This document shows positions 43,131-53,162 of a stretch of 64,000 nt of DNA, one piece after another. Below the pieces are notes generated by a model. It made no database searches. It was not told the DNA's origin and saw only the letters and a program-made list of their open reading frames with translations. Origin of the DNA: Malaciobacter marinus (lineage in GTDB: Bacteria; Campylobacterota; Campylobacteria; Campylobacterales; Arcobacteraceae); NCBI RefSeq assembly GCF_003544855.1, contig NZ_CP032101.1, positions 1,054,001 through 1,118,000 on the forward strand. The letters are read 5' to 3'. Made by a program: the position numbers and the translations under genes. The number at the start of each line of letters is the position of its first letter. The stretch's first letter is position 1.

Positions 43131-44291
43131 TTGAAAACAACTGATTTATTTAGTAAGTTATCAAAAAGATTGTCAAGTTTAGAAAGACTAAAAAAACTTG
43201 ATGATAAGAAGTCTATTCCATCTATTTTAGAGGAAAAAGGTGTTAGTAGAAGGGATTTTATGAAATGGGCTGGTGCTATGACTGCTATGTTAGCACTTCC
43301 AGCGAATTTTACTCCTTTAGTTGCAAAAGCTGCTGAACTTAGTGATAGATTGCCAATTATCTGGCTACATATGGCAGAGTGTACAGGATGTTCTGAGTCA
43401 CTACTTAGAACAGATGCCCCAACAATTGATTCACTTATTTTTGATTATATCTCTTTAGAGTATCATGAAACATTGATGGCTGCTGCTGGTTGGCAAGCAG
43501 AACATAATTTAGAAAGTGCAATTGAAAAATACAAAGGTCAATATATATTAATGGTTGAAGGTGGTATCCCAGCAGGTGAAAACTCACATTTCTTAACTAT
43601 TGGTGGTCATGGAAAAACTGGTGAACAAAATGCTATTGATGCTAGTGAAAATGCAGCTGCTATTTTTGCTATTGGTACATGTTCAAGCTTTGGTGGTGTT
43701 CAAGCAGCATTCCCAAATCCAACAGGTACAGTTGCATTATCAAAAGTAACAGACAAAACAGTTATAAATGTTCCTGGATGTCCTCCAAGTGAGAAAAATA
43801 TTGTTGGTACATTATTACACTACCTTTTATATGGAACACTACCTGCACTTGATGTATATAATAGACCAAAATGGGCTTATGGACTTAGAATTCATGATTT
43901 ATGTGAAAGAAGAGGGCATTTTGACGCAGGTGAATTTGTAGAAGAGTTTGGTGATGAGGGTGCAAAAAAAGGCTACTGTTTATATAAAGTAGGTTGTAAA
44001 GGACCTTATACTTTTAATAACTGTTCAAAAAACAAGTTCAACTCTCATATGTCTTGGCCTATTCAAGCTGGTCATGGATGTATTGGTTGTTCTGAACCTG
44101 ATTTCTGGGATACAATGGGACCATTTGAAGAACCTGTTGCTGATAGATTATACAATACAGTTTTTGGCGGTTTAGGTGCTGATGCAACTGCTGATAGAAT
44201 TGGAGTTGGACTATTAACTGTGACAGGTATTGGTATAGCAGCTCATGCAGCAATATCTAAATTTAAAAACCCAAAAGAAGATGAGGAGTAA
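43131..44291 (+). CDS. hydA: Uptake [NiFe] hydrogenase small subunit, Tat-exported
   Basis: This 386-residue protein starts at TTG with AAAGGA upstream. A twin-arginine signal SRRDFMKWAGA (about 39-49) and hydrophobic stretch lead to the small subunit domain, whose proximal cluster is the normal CTGCSES. Further ligand motifs are GTCSSFGG, PGCPP, HDLCERRGHF, CLYKVGCKGP and CIGCSEP. A C-terminal membrane helix (GVGLLTVTGIGIAAHAA) anchors it. It passes electrons from periplasmic H2 oxidation to the cytochrome b subunit. The large subunit gene follows after 3 bp. Confidence 0.95.
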   Translation: MKTTDLFSKLSKRLSSLERLKKLDDKKSIPSILEEKGVSRRDFMKWAGAMTAMLALPANFTPLVAKAAELSDRLPIIWLHMAECTGCSESLLRTDAPTIDSLIFDYISLEYHETLMAAAGWQAEHNLESAIEKYKGQYILMVEGGIPAGENSHFLTIGGHGKTGEQNAIDASENAAAIFAIGTCSSFGGVQAAFPNPTGTVALSKVTDKTVINVPGCPPSEKNIVGTLLHYLLYGTLPALDVYNRPKWAYGLRIHDLCERRGHFDAGEFVEEFGDEGAKKGYCLYKVGCKGPYTFNNCSKNKFNSHMSWPIQAGHGCIGCSEPDFWDTMGPFEEPVADRLYNTVFGGLGADATADRIGVGLLTVTGIGIAAHAAISKFKNPKEDEE

Positions 44292-44294
44292 AAG

Positions 44295-46025
44295 ATGGCA
44301 AATAAAAGAGTAATAGTTGACCCAATTACAAGAATTGAAGGACATTTAAGAATTGAAGTAGAAGTAGATGAAAATAATGTAATTCAAAAAGCTTACTCAA
44401 CATCAACATTGTGGAGAGGTTTAGAAACAATTGTTAAAAACAGAGATCCAAGAGATGCTGGTTTTTTAATGCAAAGAATTTGTGGAGTTTGTACATATTC
44501 TCACTATAGAGCAGGGATTGAAGCAGTTGAAGATGCATTAGGAATTGAACCTCCATTAAATGCAAAATTAACAAGAAGTTTGATGAATCAAGCTTTATTT
44601 TTACATGACCATATAATCCACTTTTATCATCTTCATGGTCTTGATTGGGTTGATGTTGTATCTGCACTTAAAGCAGATCCTGCAAAGGCTTCAAAAGAAG
44701 CATTTAAATATGCAAAATATCCAATTGGTACAGGTGAAAATGAGTTAAAAGCAGTTCAAGATAAAGTTAAGATATTTGTTGACAAAGGACAACTTGGCCC
44801 ATTTGCAAATGCATATTGGGGACATGAAACTTATAAATTAACTCCTGAAGAAAATTTAATAGCTTTATCTCACTATTTAAAAGCCTTAGAAATTCAAAGA
44901 GAATTAGCAAAAATGATGGCTATATTTGGAGGTAAACAACCACATCCACAAAGTTTAACTGTTGGTGGTGTTACTTGTATTATGGATTTATTAGACCCTT
45001 CAAGAATGGGTGAATATTTAACTATATTCAAAATGGCTAAAAACTTCGTAGATAATGCATATTATGCAGATATCTTAATGGCAGGAAAAGCTTTTAAATC
45101 TGAGCCTTCTGTTGTACAAAAAAGAGGAGTTATGAACTTCATGTCACATGAAGAGATGCTATTAAATAGAAGTGAATATCTATTTGATACTGGTATTATC
45201 ATGAATGGTGATTTATCAAAAGTATATCCTATAAATGAAGACTTAATTACAGAAGAAGCTACTCACTCTTGGTATAAAGATAATCAACCTTTACATCCAT
45301 ATGATGGAAAAACAAATCCTAACTATACAGGTTTTGTAGATAAAGACACTGTTGGAATGGATGGAAAAATGGTTCATTCAAAAGCAATTGATGAAAATGG
45401 AAAATACTCTTGGATTAAATCTCCAAGATATGATGGTAAAGCAATGGAAGTAGGACCTTTAGCTTCTGTACTTGTATCATATGCTAGTGGAAATAAAAAA
45501 ATCCAAAAAATTGTAAATGAATTTTTAGAAAAATCAGGTTTACCAACAGAGGCACTATTTACAACGCTTGGAAGAACAGCTGGAAGAATGCTTCAAGTAA
45601 AAGCAATTGCAGATAATGGTATGGAAACTTTTAATACTTTAATTGAAAATTTAAAAGTAGATCAAGAGACTTATACTTCTTATAAAATTGATAAAGATAA
45701 AGAGTATAAAGGAAGATTTATTGGTGATGTACCAAGAGGTATGCTATCTCATTGGATTAGAATTAAAAATGGAGTAGTAGAAAATTACCAAGCTGTTGTT
45801 CCATCAACATGGAATGCAGGTCCAAAAGATGCTAATGGATTAATGGGACCTTATGAATCAAATCTTGTAGGAATGAAAGTTGCAGATATTTCTCAACCTT
45901 TAGAAATTATTAGAGTTATTCACAGTTTTGATCCTTGTATTGCTTGTGCAGTTCATGTAATGGATGTTAAGGGTAATAATTTAGGAGTATATAAAGTAGA
46001 CCCAGTTTATGGGGCGAGCTGTTAG
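44295..46025 (+). CDS. hydB: Uptake [NiFe] hydrogenase large subunit
   Basis: This 576-residue catalytic subunit has both Ni-Fe motifs: RICGVCTYSH near residue 61 and DPCIACAVH near the end, followed by a peptide of about 20 residues that the dedicated protease must remove. It is carried to the periplasm with the Tat-bearing small subunit. It oxidises H2 and feeds the quinone pool. Length and order match group 1 membrane-bound uptake hydrogenases of Campylobacter and Helicobacter. GGAG before the ATG. Confidence 0.96.
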   Translation: MANKRVIVDPITRIEGHLRIEVEVDENNVIQKAYSTSTLWRGLETIVKNRDPRDAGFLMQRICGVCTYSHYRAGIEAVEDALGIEPPLNAKLTRSLMNQALFLHDHIIHFYHLHGLDWVDVVSALKADPAKASKEAFKYAKYPIGTGENELKAVQDKVKIFVDKGQLGPFANAYWGHETYKLTPEENLIALSHYLKALEIQRELAKMMAIFGGKQPHPQSLTVGGVTCIMDLLDPSRMGEYLTIFKMAKNFVDNAYYADILMAGKAFKSEPSVVQKRGVMNFMSHEEMLLNRSEYLFDTGIIMNGDLSKVYPINEDLITEEATHSWYKDNQPLHPYDGKTNPNYTGFVDKDTVGMDGKMVHSKAIDENGKYSWIKSPRYDGKAMEVGPLASVLVSYASGNKKIQKIVNEFLEKSGLPTEALFTTLGRTAGRMLQVKAIADNGMETFNTLIENLKVDQETYTSYKIDKDKEYKGRFIGDVPRGMLSHWIRIKNGVVENYQAVVPSTWNAGPKDANGLMGPYESNLVGMKVADISQPLEIIRVIHSFDPCIACAVHVMDVKGNNLGVYKVDPVYGASC

Positions 46026-46034
46026 GAGCATATT

Positions 46035-46706
46035 ATGATAAAGAAACACTATGAGTTTTCGTTTTGGCTTAGAGTTACACACTGGGTAAGGGCAATAGCA
46101 ATTATAATTTTAACAGCTAGTGGTTTTTATATTGCATATCCATTTATTGCTCCAGCACATAATGGAGGAGAACCAGTTAATTTTCTAAATGCATTATTTA
46201 GATCATGGCACATAATATTTGGATTTTTATTAATATCAGTTACTCTTGGTAAATTTTATCTATTTTTCTTTGATAAACAAAGTAAAGTTGAAAGAGCTTC
46301 ATTTAAAGATTTTATTAATCCAAAAGTTTGGATTAATCAAATTAAGTATTATTTGTTAATTGGAAAACATCCACATGGAAAAGGTGTTTATAATCCATTA
46401 CAATTTATGGCATATGTAGGTGTATATGGTGCTATTATACTTATTTCTTTGACAGGATTGATTTTATATATTCATGTGTATCATCAAGGTATGGGTGGAA
46501 TGTTATATGATATTTTAAGACCTGTTGAAGCAATGTTTGGTGGATTAGCATGGGTTAGACAATTACATCACATTGCAATGTGGATTTTTATAATTTTCTT
46601 ACCAATTCACATATATCTTGCAGTATTTAACTCAGTATATGGAAAATCTGGAGCTATGGATTCAATCTTTAGTGGATATAGATGGGTAAAAAAGAAAGAT
46701 AAATGA
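46035..46706 (+). CDS. hydC: Hydrogenase cytochrome b subunit
   Basis: This 223-residue integral membrane protein has four or five helices with haem-ligand histidines in THWVRA, WHIIFG and LHHIAMW, as in Ni/Fe-hydrogenase b-type cytochromes. It takes electrons from the small subunit and reduces menaquinone. AGGAG precedes it, 9 bp after the large subunit; the protease gene overlaps its end by 4 bp. Confidence 0.93.
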   Translation: MIKKHYEFSFWLRVTHWVRAIAIIILTASGFYIAYPFIAPAHNGGEPVNFLNALFRSWHIIFGFLLISVTLGKFYLFFFDKQSKVERASFKDFINPKVWINQIKYYLLIGKHPHGKGVYNPLQFMAYVGVYGAIILISLTGLILYIHVYHQGMGGMLYDILRPVEAMFGGLAWVRQLHHIAMWIFIIFLPIHIYLAVFNSVYGKSGAMDSIFSGYRWVKKKDK

Positions 46707-47266
46707 ATATCTTAATTTTAGGTATAGGAAATATCCTTTTCCAAGATGAGGGTATGGGCGCACACTTTGTTCACTATTTAGATGAAAAATATGAGTTTGA
46801 AAGTGAACACAGTAGTGTAAGTATCGTAGATGGTGGAACATTAGCCCATAGGCTAATTCCACTTATTGTTAAGTTTGACCATGTAATTGTAATAGATTGT
46901 ATTGATGCAAATGATTCAAAGCCAGGAGATATCTATTTTTTTGATTTTGAAAATGCACCAAAAGAGATTGATTGGCAAGGAAGTGCTCATGAAATAGAAA
47001 TGCTTCAAACACTTAATATGATTCAAATGAATGGAGATTTACCTAAAACGCAAGTTTTAGGTATTATTCCAAAAAGAGTAGCAGATGATACGACTTTTGA
47101 ATTAAGTGATGAAGTAATAAATGCAACCTCTACAATGGAAAAAACTGTAATAGAACATTTAAAAAGCTTAGAAATAACACCAAAAATAAAAAAAGATGAT
47201 ATAACAATCACGCATATATCACAAGTTTCATATAAAAGAGAGATTATTAATGATCCTAAAATTTAA
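46703..47266 (+). CDS. hydD: Hydrogenase maturation endopeptidase
   Basis: This 187-residue protein is an HyaD/HupD-type protease: GIGNILFQDEGMGAH at the start with the nickel-binding Glu, then VIDCIDA with the second acidic ligand, and a conserved-position histidine in SAHEIEML. It removes the C-terminal peptide of the large subunit after nickel insertion. It starts within the cytochrome b stop and overlaps hydE by 17 bp. The group-2 large subunit upstream has no such peptide, so this enzyme serves only the exported one. Confidence 0.92.
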   Translation: MNILILGIGNILFQDEGMGAHFVHYLDEKYEFESEHSSVSIVDGGTLAHRLIPLIVKFDHVIVIDCIDANDSKPGDIYFFDFENAPKEIDWQGSAHEIEMLQTLNMIQMNGDLPKTQVLGIIPKRVADDTTFELSDEVINATSTMEKTVIEHLKSLEITPKIKKDDITITHISQVSYKREIINDPKI

Positions 47267-48905
47267 ATTTGACTATAACTCAAATAATAACACTTTAATC
47301 TATTTTTTACATACTATTGCAAAGCAAAGTAATTTAGAATATAAAGTAACTAAGAGTAATTTTATAAATTTATTTATCAATGGTAATGAAGATGAACTTA
47401 CAAAGTTTTCAACAACTTTAAGTTCATCTTTACCAATGTCAATATTTTTTAAAGATAGTACAGCAGAAGTTGTATCACAAATGAGTGATGAGCAAAGTAT
47501 AGGTTTTGATAATGAAAAAATAAACTTACCATTTTGTTCTTCATGTTTAGAAAAAGTTGAAGATAATACTTCTAAGAATTTTTACAATCCCTTTGTATCT
47601 TGTGATATTTGTGGAACAACTTGTGATGTAAATGAATTAAGCTTTCTTGATTTTGATAAACAACAAATTCATTATGAAAACTATGAAGAGTTATTTAAAA
47701 AAATAGCCTTTTTATTAAATGATGAAAAAAGTATAAAAATAAAGACTAGATCAGGAAGTTTTGTATTTAAAAAACTAATGAAAACAGAAGAAAATGTAAA
47801 ACTATTATGTACAAATTTAGCAAATATATCTAAAGTTTTTATTGCAAATAAAGCAGAAGTAGTTGCCCTTGCAAGTATAGAAAAACCTATTATAAATCTA
47901 AGGGTAAATGAAGTATTTAAATTAACTAATACTTTAAATCAAGAGTATGCTAATGTAAGATTTGTAAATGATTTGATATTATATTTACTTGCTAAAGAGT
48001 TGAAAAATTATGATATAGATTTCTTGATTTATGATGAAACTTCAAAGTTTGATTATGAATTAACTTATGAAAAGCAATTAGAAGCACTTGATATTATGAA
48101 AATAAAAATCATTGATGATAAGAATATAATTTTAGAATCAAACTCATATAATAAAGTTTTAGATGATATTTATTCTAAATTTAAAGAGCCTTCAAAAAGC
48201 CATTTTATGGTGCTTTTACATGAATATAATTTTTATAATAAATCAATTTTAAATTTTTATTCTTCAACTAAAGAAGATGATAATATCGCCTTATATTCTA
48301 AAGATATAGAAGGACTTTTAGATATAGTAAGTTACAAGTTACCAAACTCAATTGAAGAAATTTTTGAAACACTTAAAAAAGATGAAACTGCTTCAAAACT
48401 ACTTGAAAACTATAAAAATAAATATTCAGATATTTATGAAAATGCAAAAAACTGTGATATATCTTCTCTTAAAACAAATAGTATTTATTCTTATTGGAAA
48501 ATAATCTCTGTAATTTTAGGTTTTACTTCAAAAATAGAAGAGGATAATGTTCTTTTAAATAATGCAACAGCATGTGTCTTAGATAAAGGTCCTAGAATTG
48601 ATTATAAACTAAAAGAGAGTGATAAAATTTTTAATAAAGAGTTTTTACTTCATAAATTAATTCAATCTGGCATGAGTTTTAAACTTGCTGGAGTTGATGA
48701 TAAAACTTTATCTTTAGGTTATGTTGAGAGTTTTGCACACTATATATCAACTTTAATTGATGATATACATAGTGAAGTTAAACTTGATGGAATAAGTTTT
48801 ACAGGCAATCTTTTTTCTAATGAATTAATTTCTAAATTAGTTCATAAAAGTATTACAAAAAATTTTAAAATATATTATAATAAGGACTTCGTAATACAAA
48901 AATAA
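47250..48905 (+). CDS. hydE: HydE-like hydrogenase accessory protein, degenerate HypF paralogue
   Basis: This 551-residue protein occupies the place of hydE in the Helicobacter pylori hyd operon. Its residues about 90-130 (LPFCSSCLEKV... SCDICGTTCDV) mirror the HypF zinc finger CQDC...CTNCGP encoded next door, and its C-terminal 100 residues parallel HypF's Kae1-like end (GISFTGNLFSNELISKLV against VLTGGVFQNKTLLEK). HypF's acylphosphatase motif, second zinc finger and nucleotide-site residues are absent. It is therefore probably a non-catalytic HypF relative needed for hydrogenase assembly. The similarity is from direct comparison of the two neighbours; the function is inferred. Confidence 0.72.
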   Translation: MILKFKFDYNSNNNTLIYFLHTIAKQSNLEYKVTKSNFINLFINGNEDELTKFSTTLSSSLPMSIFFKDSTAEVVSQMSDEQSIGFDNEKINLPFCSSCLEKVEDNTSKNFYNPFVSCDICGTTCDVNELSFLDFDKQQIHYENYEELFKKIAFLLNDEKSIKIKTRSGSFVFKKLMKTEENVKLLCTNLANISKVFIANKAEVVALASIEKPIINLRVNEVFKLTNTLNQEYANVRFVNDLILYLLAKELKNYDIDFLIYDETSKFDYELTYEKQLEALDIMKIKIIDDKNIILESNSYNKVLDDIYSKFKEPSKSHFMVLLHEYNFYNKSILNFYSSTKEDDNIALYSKDIEGLLDIVSYKLPNSIEEIFETLKKDETASKLLENYKNKYSDIYENAKNCDISSLKTNSIYSYWKIISVILGFTSKIEEDNVLLNNATACVLDKGPRIDYKLKESDKIFNKEFLLHKLIQSGMSFKLAGVDDKTLSLGYVESFAHYISTLIDDIHSEVKLDGISFTGNLFSNELISKLVHKSITKNFKIYYNKDFVIQK

Positions 48906-48914
48906 GAAGTTTTA

Positions 48915-51143
48915 ATGATAAATAGTAAGATAGTAAAAGTTAAAGGAATAGTTCAAGGAGTTGGTTTTCGACCTTTTGTTTATAATCTTTGTAAGAAGTT
49001 AAAAATCAATGGTTGGGTAAATAACGATGATGAGGGTGTAAACATAGCTTTAGAGGCTAATGAGTTTTTAATTGAAGAGTTTATAAAACAATTAAAAACT
49101 TATTCTCCACCTTTGGCTGTTATTGATTCTTTGAAAATTTTAGATAAAGAGTTTGAAAATTTTAATGACTTTCAAATTATTGAAAGTAAAAATAACTCAA
49201 ATAAAACTACAATAATTTCTCCAGATATTTCAATTTGTCAAGATTGTATTGATGATATAAATGATGAAAATAATTTCAGATACAATTATGCTTTGACAAA
49301 TTGTACTAATTGTGGTCCAAGATACTCAATAATAAAAACTGTTCCTTATGATAGAGTTAATACTTCAATGGAAAAGTTTACTTTGTGTCCTTTATGCCAA
49401 GAAGAGTATACAGATCCTACTAATAGAAGGTATCATGCACAACCTGTATGTTGTGAGAAGTGCGGTCCAAAATTAGAACTATTTAATAAAGAAAATAAAA
49501 AAATACAAAAAGATATTGAAGCAATAAAAAAGATTGCTGCACTAATTAATAATGGAGAAATAGTTGCCATTAAAGGTCTTGGTGGTTTTCATTTGGTTTG
49601 TGATGCAACAAATGATAAGGTAGTAGAAGAATTAAGATTAAGAAAAAATAGACCTACAAAACCTTATGCTGTTATGTTTAAAAATATTGAACAAGTATAT
49701 GATTATGCATTATTTAATGAATTTGAAAAAGATATTATAACTTCAAAAGAAAAACCAATTACACTAGTAAAGAAAAAACAAAATACAAATTTAAGTTCCT
49801 TGATCGCACCAAATATAAGTAAAATTGGTGTATTTCTTCCTTATACTCCTTTGCATATTATTTTATTTAAATTTTTAAACAATCCAATTATAGCAACAAG
49901 TGCTAATTTAAAAGATGAGCCAATTATAAGGCATAAAGATGAACTTTTATCAAAACTTGGACATGTGGTTGATTTTGTTTTAGATTTTAATAGAGAGATT
50001 ATAAATGCAGTTGATGATAGTGTTGTTCAAGTGATTAAAGATGATGTAGCTAAATTAAGAAATGCAAGGGGATATACCCCAACTACAATAAAATTAGAAA
50101 CAAAACAAAATAAAAAGATAATGGCACTAGGAGCAAATCAAAAATCAACTATATCTTTTTGTTTTGAAGATAATATAATTGTTTCTCCTCATATAGGGGA
50201 TTTAAACTCTATTGAATCCCTTGAATATTTTACAAGAACAGTTGAAACTTTTAAAAGATTTTATGATTTTGAACCTGATGTTATTGTTTGTGATAAGCAT
50301 CCAAATTATGAAAGCACAAAATGGGCAAGTAAATTAAATATTAAAGTAGTAAAAATACAACATCACTATGCACATATTTTAAGTACTATGGCAGAATATA
50401 AGTTAAAAGATAAACTTTTAGGTTTTAGTTTTGATGGCACAGGTTATGGAGATGATGGAAATATTTGGGGTGGAGAAGTCATGCTTGCATCAAAAGAAAA
50501 TTATAAACGTCTTTTTCATTTTAAATATTTTAAATTACTTGGTGGAGAAAAAGCAGTAAAAGAGCCTAAAAGAGTTGCTTTATCACTTTTATTTGATAAT
50601 TACACTTTAAATGAATTAAAACAAATGAATATTGCATTATTAAATGAGTTTACAAATATGGAATTAAATAATTTTTATATGATGTGGCAAAAAGAGATTA
50701 ATGCTCCTCTTACAAGCTCACTTGGAAGAGTTTTTGATGCAATTGCATCTTTATCTAATATTGCACATACTCAATCATATGAGGGTGAAACAGGACTTTT
50801 GATTGAAGAGTATTATGATAAAAATATATTAGATTCTTATAAATATAAAATAGAAAATGAAGAAATTGATATTTCAGATATGATAAAAATGATTATAACT
50901 GAGTCCAATAAAAAGATTATTTGCTCAAAGTTTATAAATACAATTGTAAAAATTGTAGTTGATATTTCAAATAATTATAATGATTTAGATATTGTCTTAA
51001 CAGGTGGAGTATTTCAAAATAAAACACTTTTAGAAAAATGCATTGATGAACTTAAAAAAGTGAATAAGAAAGTATTTTTTAATAAAAAAGTCTCTTTAAA
51101 TGATGGAGGCATTTCAATAGGTCAATTGTATTTTTTAGTTTAA
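48915..51143 (+). CDS. hypF: Carbamoyltransferase HypF
   Basis: This 742-residue protein has all HypF parts in order: an acylphosphatase domain (GIVQGVGFRPFVYNL, residues 8-90), two zinc fingers (CQDC...CTNCGPRYS and CPLC...CCEKCGP), a YrdC domain (IVAIKGLGGFHL and LRNARGYTP), and a Kae1-like end (QHHYAHILSTM, FSFDGTGYG, LTGGVFQN). It makes carbamoyl-AMP from carbamoyl phosphate and hands the carbamoyl group to HypE for the cyanide ligands of the Ni-Fe site. It lies in the structural operon, away from hypBCDEXA 5 kb downstream. Confidence 0.96.
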   Translation: MINSKIVKVKGIVQGVGFRPFVYNLCKKLKINGWVNNDDEGVNIALEANEFLIEEFIKQLKTYSPPLAVIDSLKILDKEFENFNDFQIIESKNNSNKTTIISPDISICQDCIDDINDENNFRYNYALTNCTNCGPRYSIIKTVPYDRVNTSMEKFTLCPLCQEEYTDPTNRRYHAQPVCCEKCGPKLELFNKENKKIQKDIEAIKKIAALINNGEIVAIKGLGGFHLVCDATNDKVVEELRLRKNRPTKPYAVMFKNIEQVYDYALFNEFEKDIITSKEKPITLVKKKQNTNLSSLIAPNISKIGVFLPYTPLHIILFKFLNNPIIATSANLKDEPIIRHKDELLSKLGHVVDFVLDFNREIINAVDDSVVQVIKDDVAKLRNARGYTPTTIKLETKQNKKIMALGANQKSTISFCFEDNIIVSPHIGDLNSIESLEYFTRTVETFKRFYDFEPDVIVCDKHPNYESTKWASKLNIKVVKIQHHYAHILSTMAEYKLKDKLLGFSFDGTGYGDDGNIWGGEVMLASKENYKRLFHFKYFKLLGGEKAVKEPKRVALSLLFDNYTLNELKQMNIALLNEFTNMELNNFYMMWQKEINAPLTSSLGRVFDAIASLSNIAHTQSYEGETGLLIEEYYDKNILDSYKYKIENEEIDISDMIKMIITESNKKIICSKFINTIVKIVVDISNNYNDLDIVLTGGVFQNKTLLEKCIDELKKVNKKVFFNKKVSLNDGGISIGQLYFLV

Positions 51144-51266
51144 ATATTGAAAAAATCCATAAATAATGTAGAAATTGATAAAAAGTTTCAAAAAATAGTG
51201 TAAAAATTATCTTTTTTAAATTCTGTTTAGATAAAATCAATATTTGAATTTTAAATAAGGTTGGCT

Positions 51267-52613
51267 ATGAATCAAGTAAAATTTAGTAGATTGGGATTTA
51301 TCCTAGCTGCGGTTGGATCTGCCGTAGGTTTAGGAAATGTATGGAAATTCCCTTATGTAACAGGTGAATTTGGTGGTGGTGCGTTTGTAATTGTATATTT
51401 AATTACAGCACTTTTTATTGGTGTTTTTGTATTAATTGCTGAGCTTTTAATTGGTAAAGTAGGGCAAAGTGATGCAGTTTCTATGTTTGAAAATCTAGCA
51501 ACAAAACATAAAAAGATTTGGAAGTATGCGGGCTTTATGGCTGTTGTCCCTTTACTTATTCTTTCTTATTATTCTGTTGTAATTGGTTGGATTTTTCATT
51601 ATGTGGTACTTTCTTTTAATAAACTACCATCAACAGTTAAAGAATCAACTGATAATTTTATGACTTTATTAACATCAGATTATCAAACACAACTTTTTTA
51701 TCACACAATAGTTTTTGTATTAGTAACACTAATTATTTTAAGAGGTATTAAAGATGGTATTGAAAAAATAAATAAAATATTGATGCCTTTATTAGGTGTT
51801 ATTTTGGCTATTTTATTTATCTATTCAATAAATGTTGATGCTTTTGGTGATGCAGTTTATTTTATGTTTAACCCTGATTTTTCAAAGATTACTTCATCTG
51901 CTATAATTGCGGCAATTGGGCAAGCATTTTATACTTTATCTTTGGGTATGGGTATTATTATTACATATGCAGCATCTTTACCAAAACAAACTAATATTGC
52001 AAAATCGGCTGTTACAATCTCTATTATTGATACTGTAGTTGCAATAGTTGCAGGATTAGTAATATTTACATTATTATTTGATAAGGGTGCAGAATCAACA
52101 AAAGGTGCAGGTTTAGTATTTATTTCATTACCATCAGTATTTTATGAGTTTGGTGGAGCTGGACAATTTTTAGCATTATTATTCTTTGTTGCTATTGCAT
52201 TTGCTGGAATTACTTCAGCTATTTCAATGATGGAACCAACTGTATTATATTTAATAGAAAGATATAAAATGACAAGAATGAAAGCTGCAATTATTTGTAG
52301 TTTATTCTTTTATATATTAGGTACTATTACTCTTTTCTCAAATATAACTGAGTTTGCACCTGCCTTACAAGTTGGTGAAAAATCATTTTTTGATTGGGTT
52401 GATTTTGTTTGCTTTACTATTATTGTACCAATTGGTGGTATATTAGTTGTTGTTTTTGTTGGATACTATATGGATAAAGAAGTTATTAAACAAGAATTAA
52501 CACCTATTTTAGGAAAGTCATTACTTGCACTATGGTTTTTCATGGTAAGATATGTTATTCCTATTGCACTTATTGCAGTTATTTTAAATGAAACAGGATT
52601 GTTTAAATTCTAA
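51267..52613 (+). CDS. Sodium-dependent SNF-family transporter
   Basis: This 448-residue membrane protein of the neurotransmitter:sodium symporter family has 11-12 helices with the signature GFILAAVGSAVGLGNVWKFPY in helix one and a helix-six unwound region near AIGQAFYTLSLGMG. It should import an amino acid or related solute with sodium. The ATG at 51267 is used because AAGG lies six bases before it. The gene stands alone and ends in a hairpin. The substrate is unknown. Confidence 0.9.
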   Translation: MNQVKFSRLGFILAAVGSAVGLGNVWKFPYVTGEFGGGAFVIVYLITALFIGVFVLIAELLIGKVGQSDAVSMFENLATKHKKIWKYAGFMAVVPLLILSYYSVVIGWIFHYVVLSFNKLPSTVKESTDNFMTLLTSDYQTQLFYHTIVFVLVTLIILRGIKDGIEKINKILMPLLGVILAILFIYSINVDAFGDAVYFMFNPDFSKITSSAIIAAIGQAFYTLSLGMGIIITYAASLPKQTNIAKSAVTISIIDTVVAIVAGLVIFTLLFDKGAESTKGAGLVFISLPSVFYEFGGAGQFLALLFFVAIAFAGITSAISMMEPTVLYLIERYKMTRMKAAIICSLFFYILGTITLFSNITEFAPALQVGEKSFFDWVDFVCFTIIVPIGGILVVVFVGYYMDKEVIKQELTPILGKSLLALWFFMVRYVIPIALIAVILNETGLFKF

Positions 52614-52632
52614 GAGGAACTTTTCCTCTTAG
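52610..52632. terminator. Hairpin between convergent SNF and DUF3817 genes
   Basis: Perfect 10-bp arms (CTAAGAGGAA and TTCCTCTTAG) with a 3-base loop overlap the transporter stop. There is no long T-run, so it may be a weak bidirectional terminator. Confidence 0.6.
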
Positions 52633-52637
52633 TAATA

Positions 52638-52916
52638 TTAATTTCTTTCTTTTACTTTTTTTTCTATTAAAAAAGCTCCAAATGGAATAAGTGAATAAAT
52701 AAAAAGTTGAAAACCAAAGACTTTATTCCAGTTTAATCTATTCATAGCAAAAAATAATGCAATAGCAAATACTATAAACAATACACCATGAGTCATACCT
52801 ACTATTTTTACGGGATAGGGATTCTCACCTATGTATTTAATAGGCATTGCAATAAATAGAAGTACTAAATAAGATAATCCTTCGATAAAAGATACTATCC
52901 TGAAACTACTTAACAT
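52638..52916 (-). CDS. DUF3817-family small membrane protein
   Basis: This 92-residue protein has three hydrophobic helices and the family pattern FRIVSFIEGLSYLVLLFIAMPIKY near the start, with GMTHGVLFIVFA in the second helix. This matches DUF3817, whose function is unknown. AAAGGAT precedes the ATG. It is monocistronic and convergent with the SNF transporter. Confidence 0.82.
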   Translation of the reverse strand: MLSSFRIVSFIEGLSYLVLLFIAMPIKYIGENPYPVKIVGMTHGVLFIVFAIALFFAMNRLNWNKVFGFQLFIYSLIPFGAFLIEKKVKERN

Positions 52917-53162
52917 TTTTATCCTTTTTGATTTTGCGTTATTATAGTTAAAGTTTTATTAGTAATGTTTTATATATATTTTTTAATTTTATAATGCTAC
53001 CTAAATGCTATTTTAGATTGTTAAGATATGAATTAAAATGAGTTTTAAAATAAACAATAACTTATAGTGTATATGAGTTGATTATTTTTTTGTTAATTTG
53101 AAGTTATATTAAAAAACTTTTTTTAGGCAATTGCAACTTTAGTAATCATTAAGGGGTGTTCC

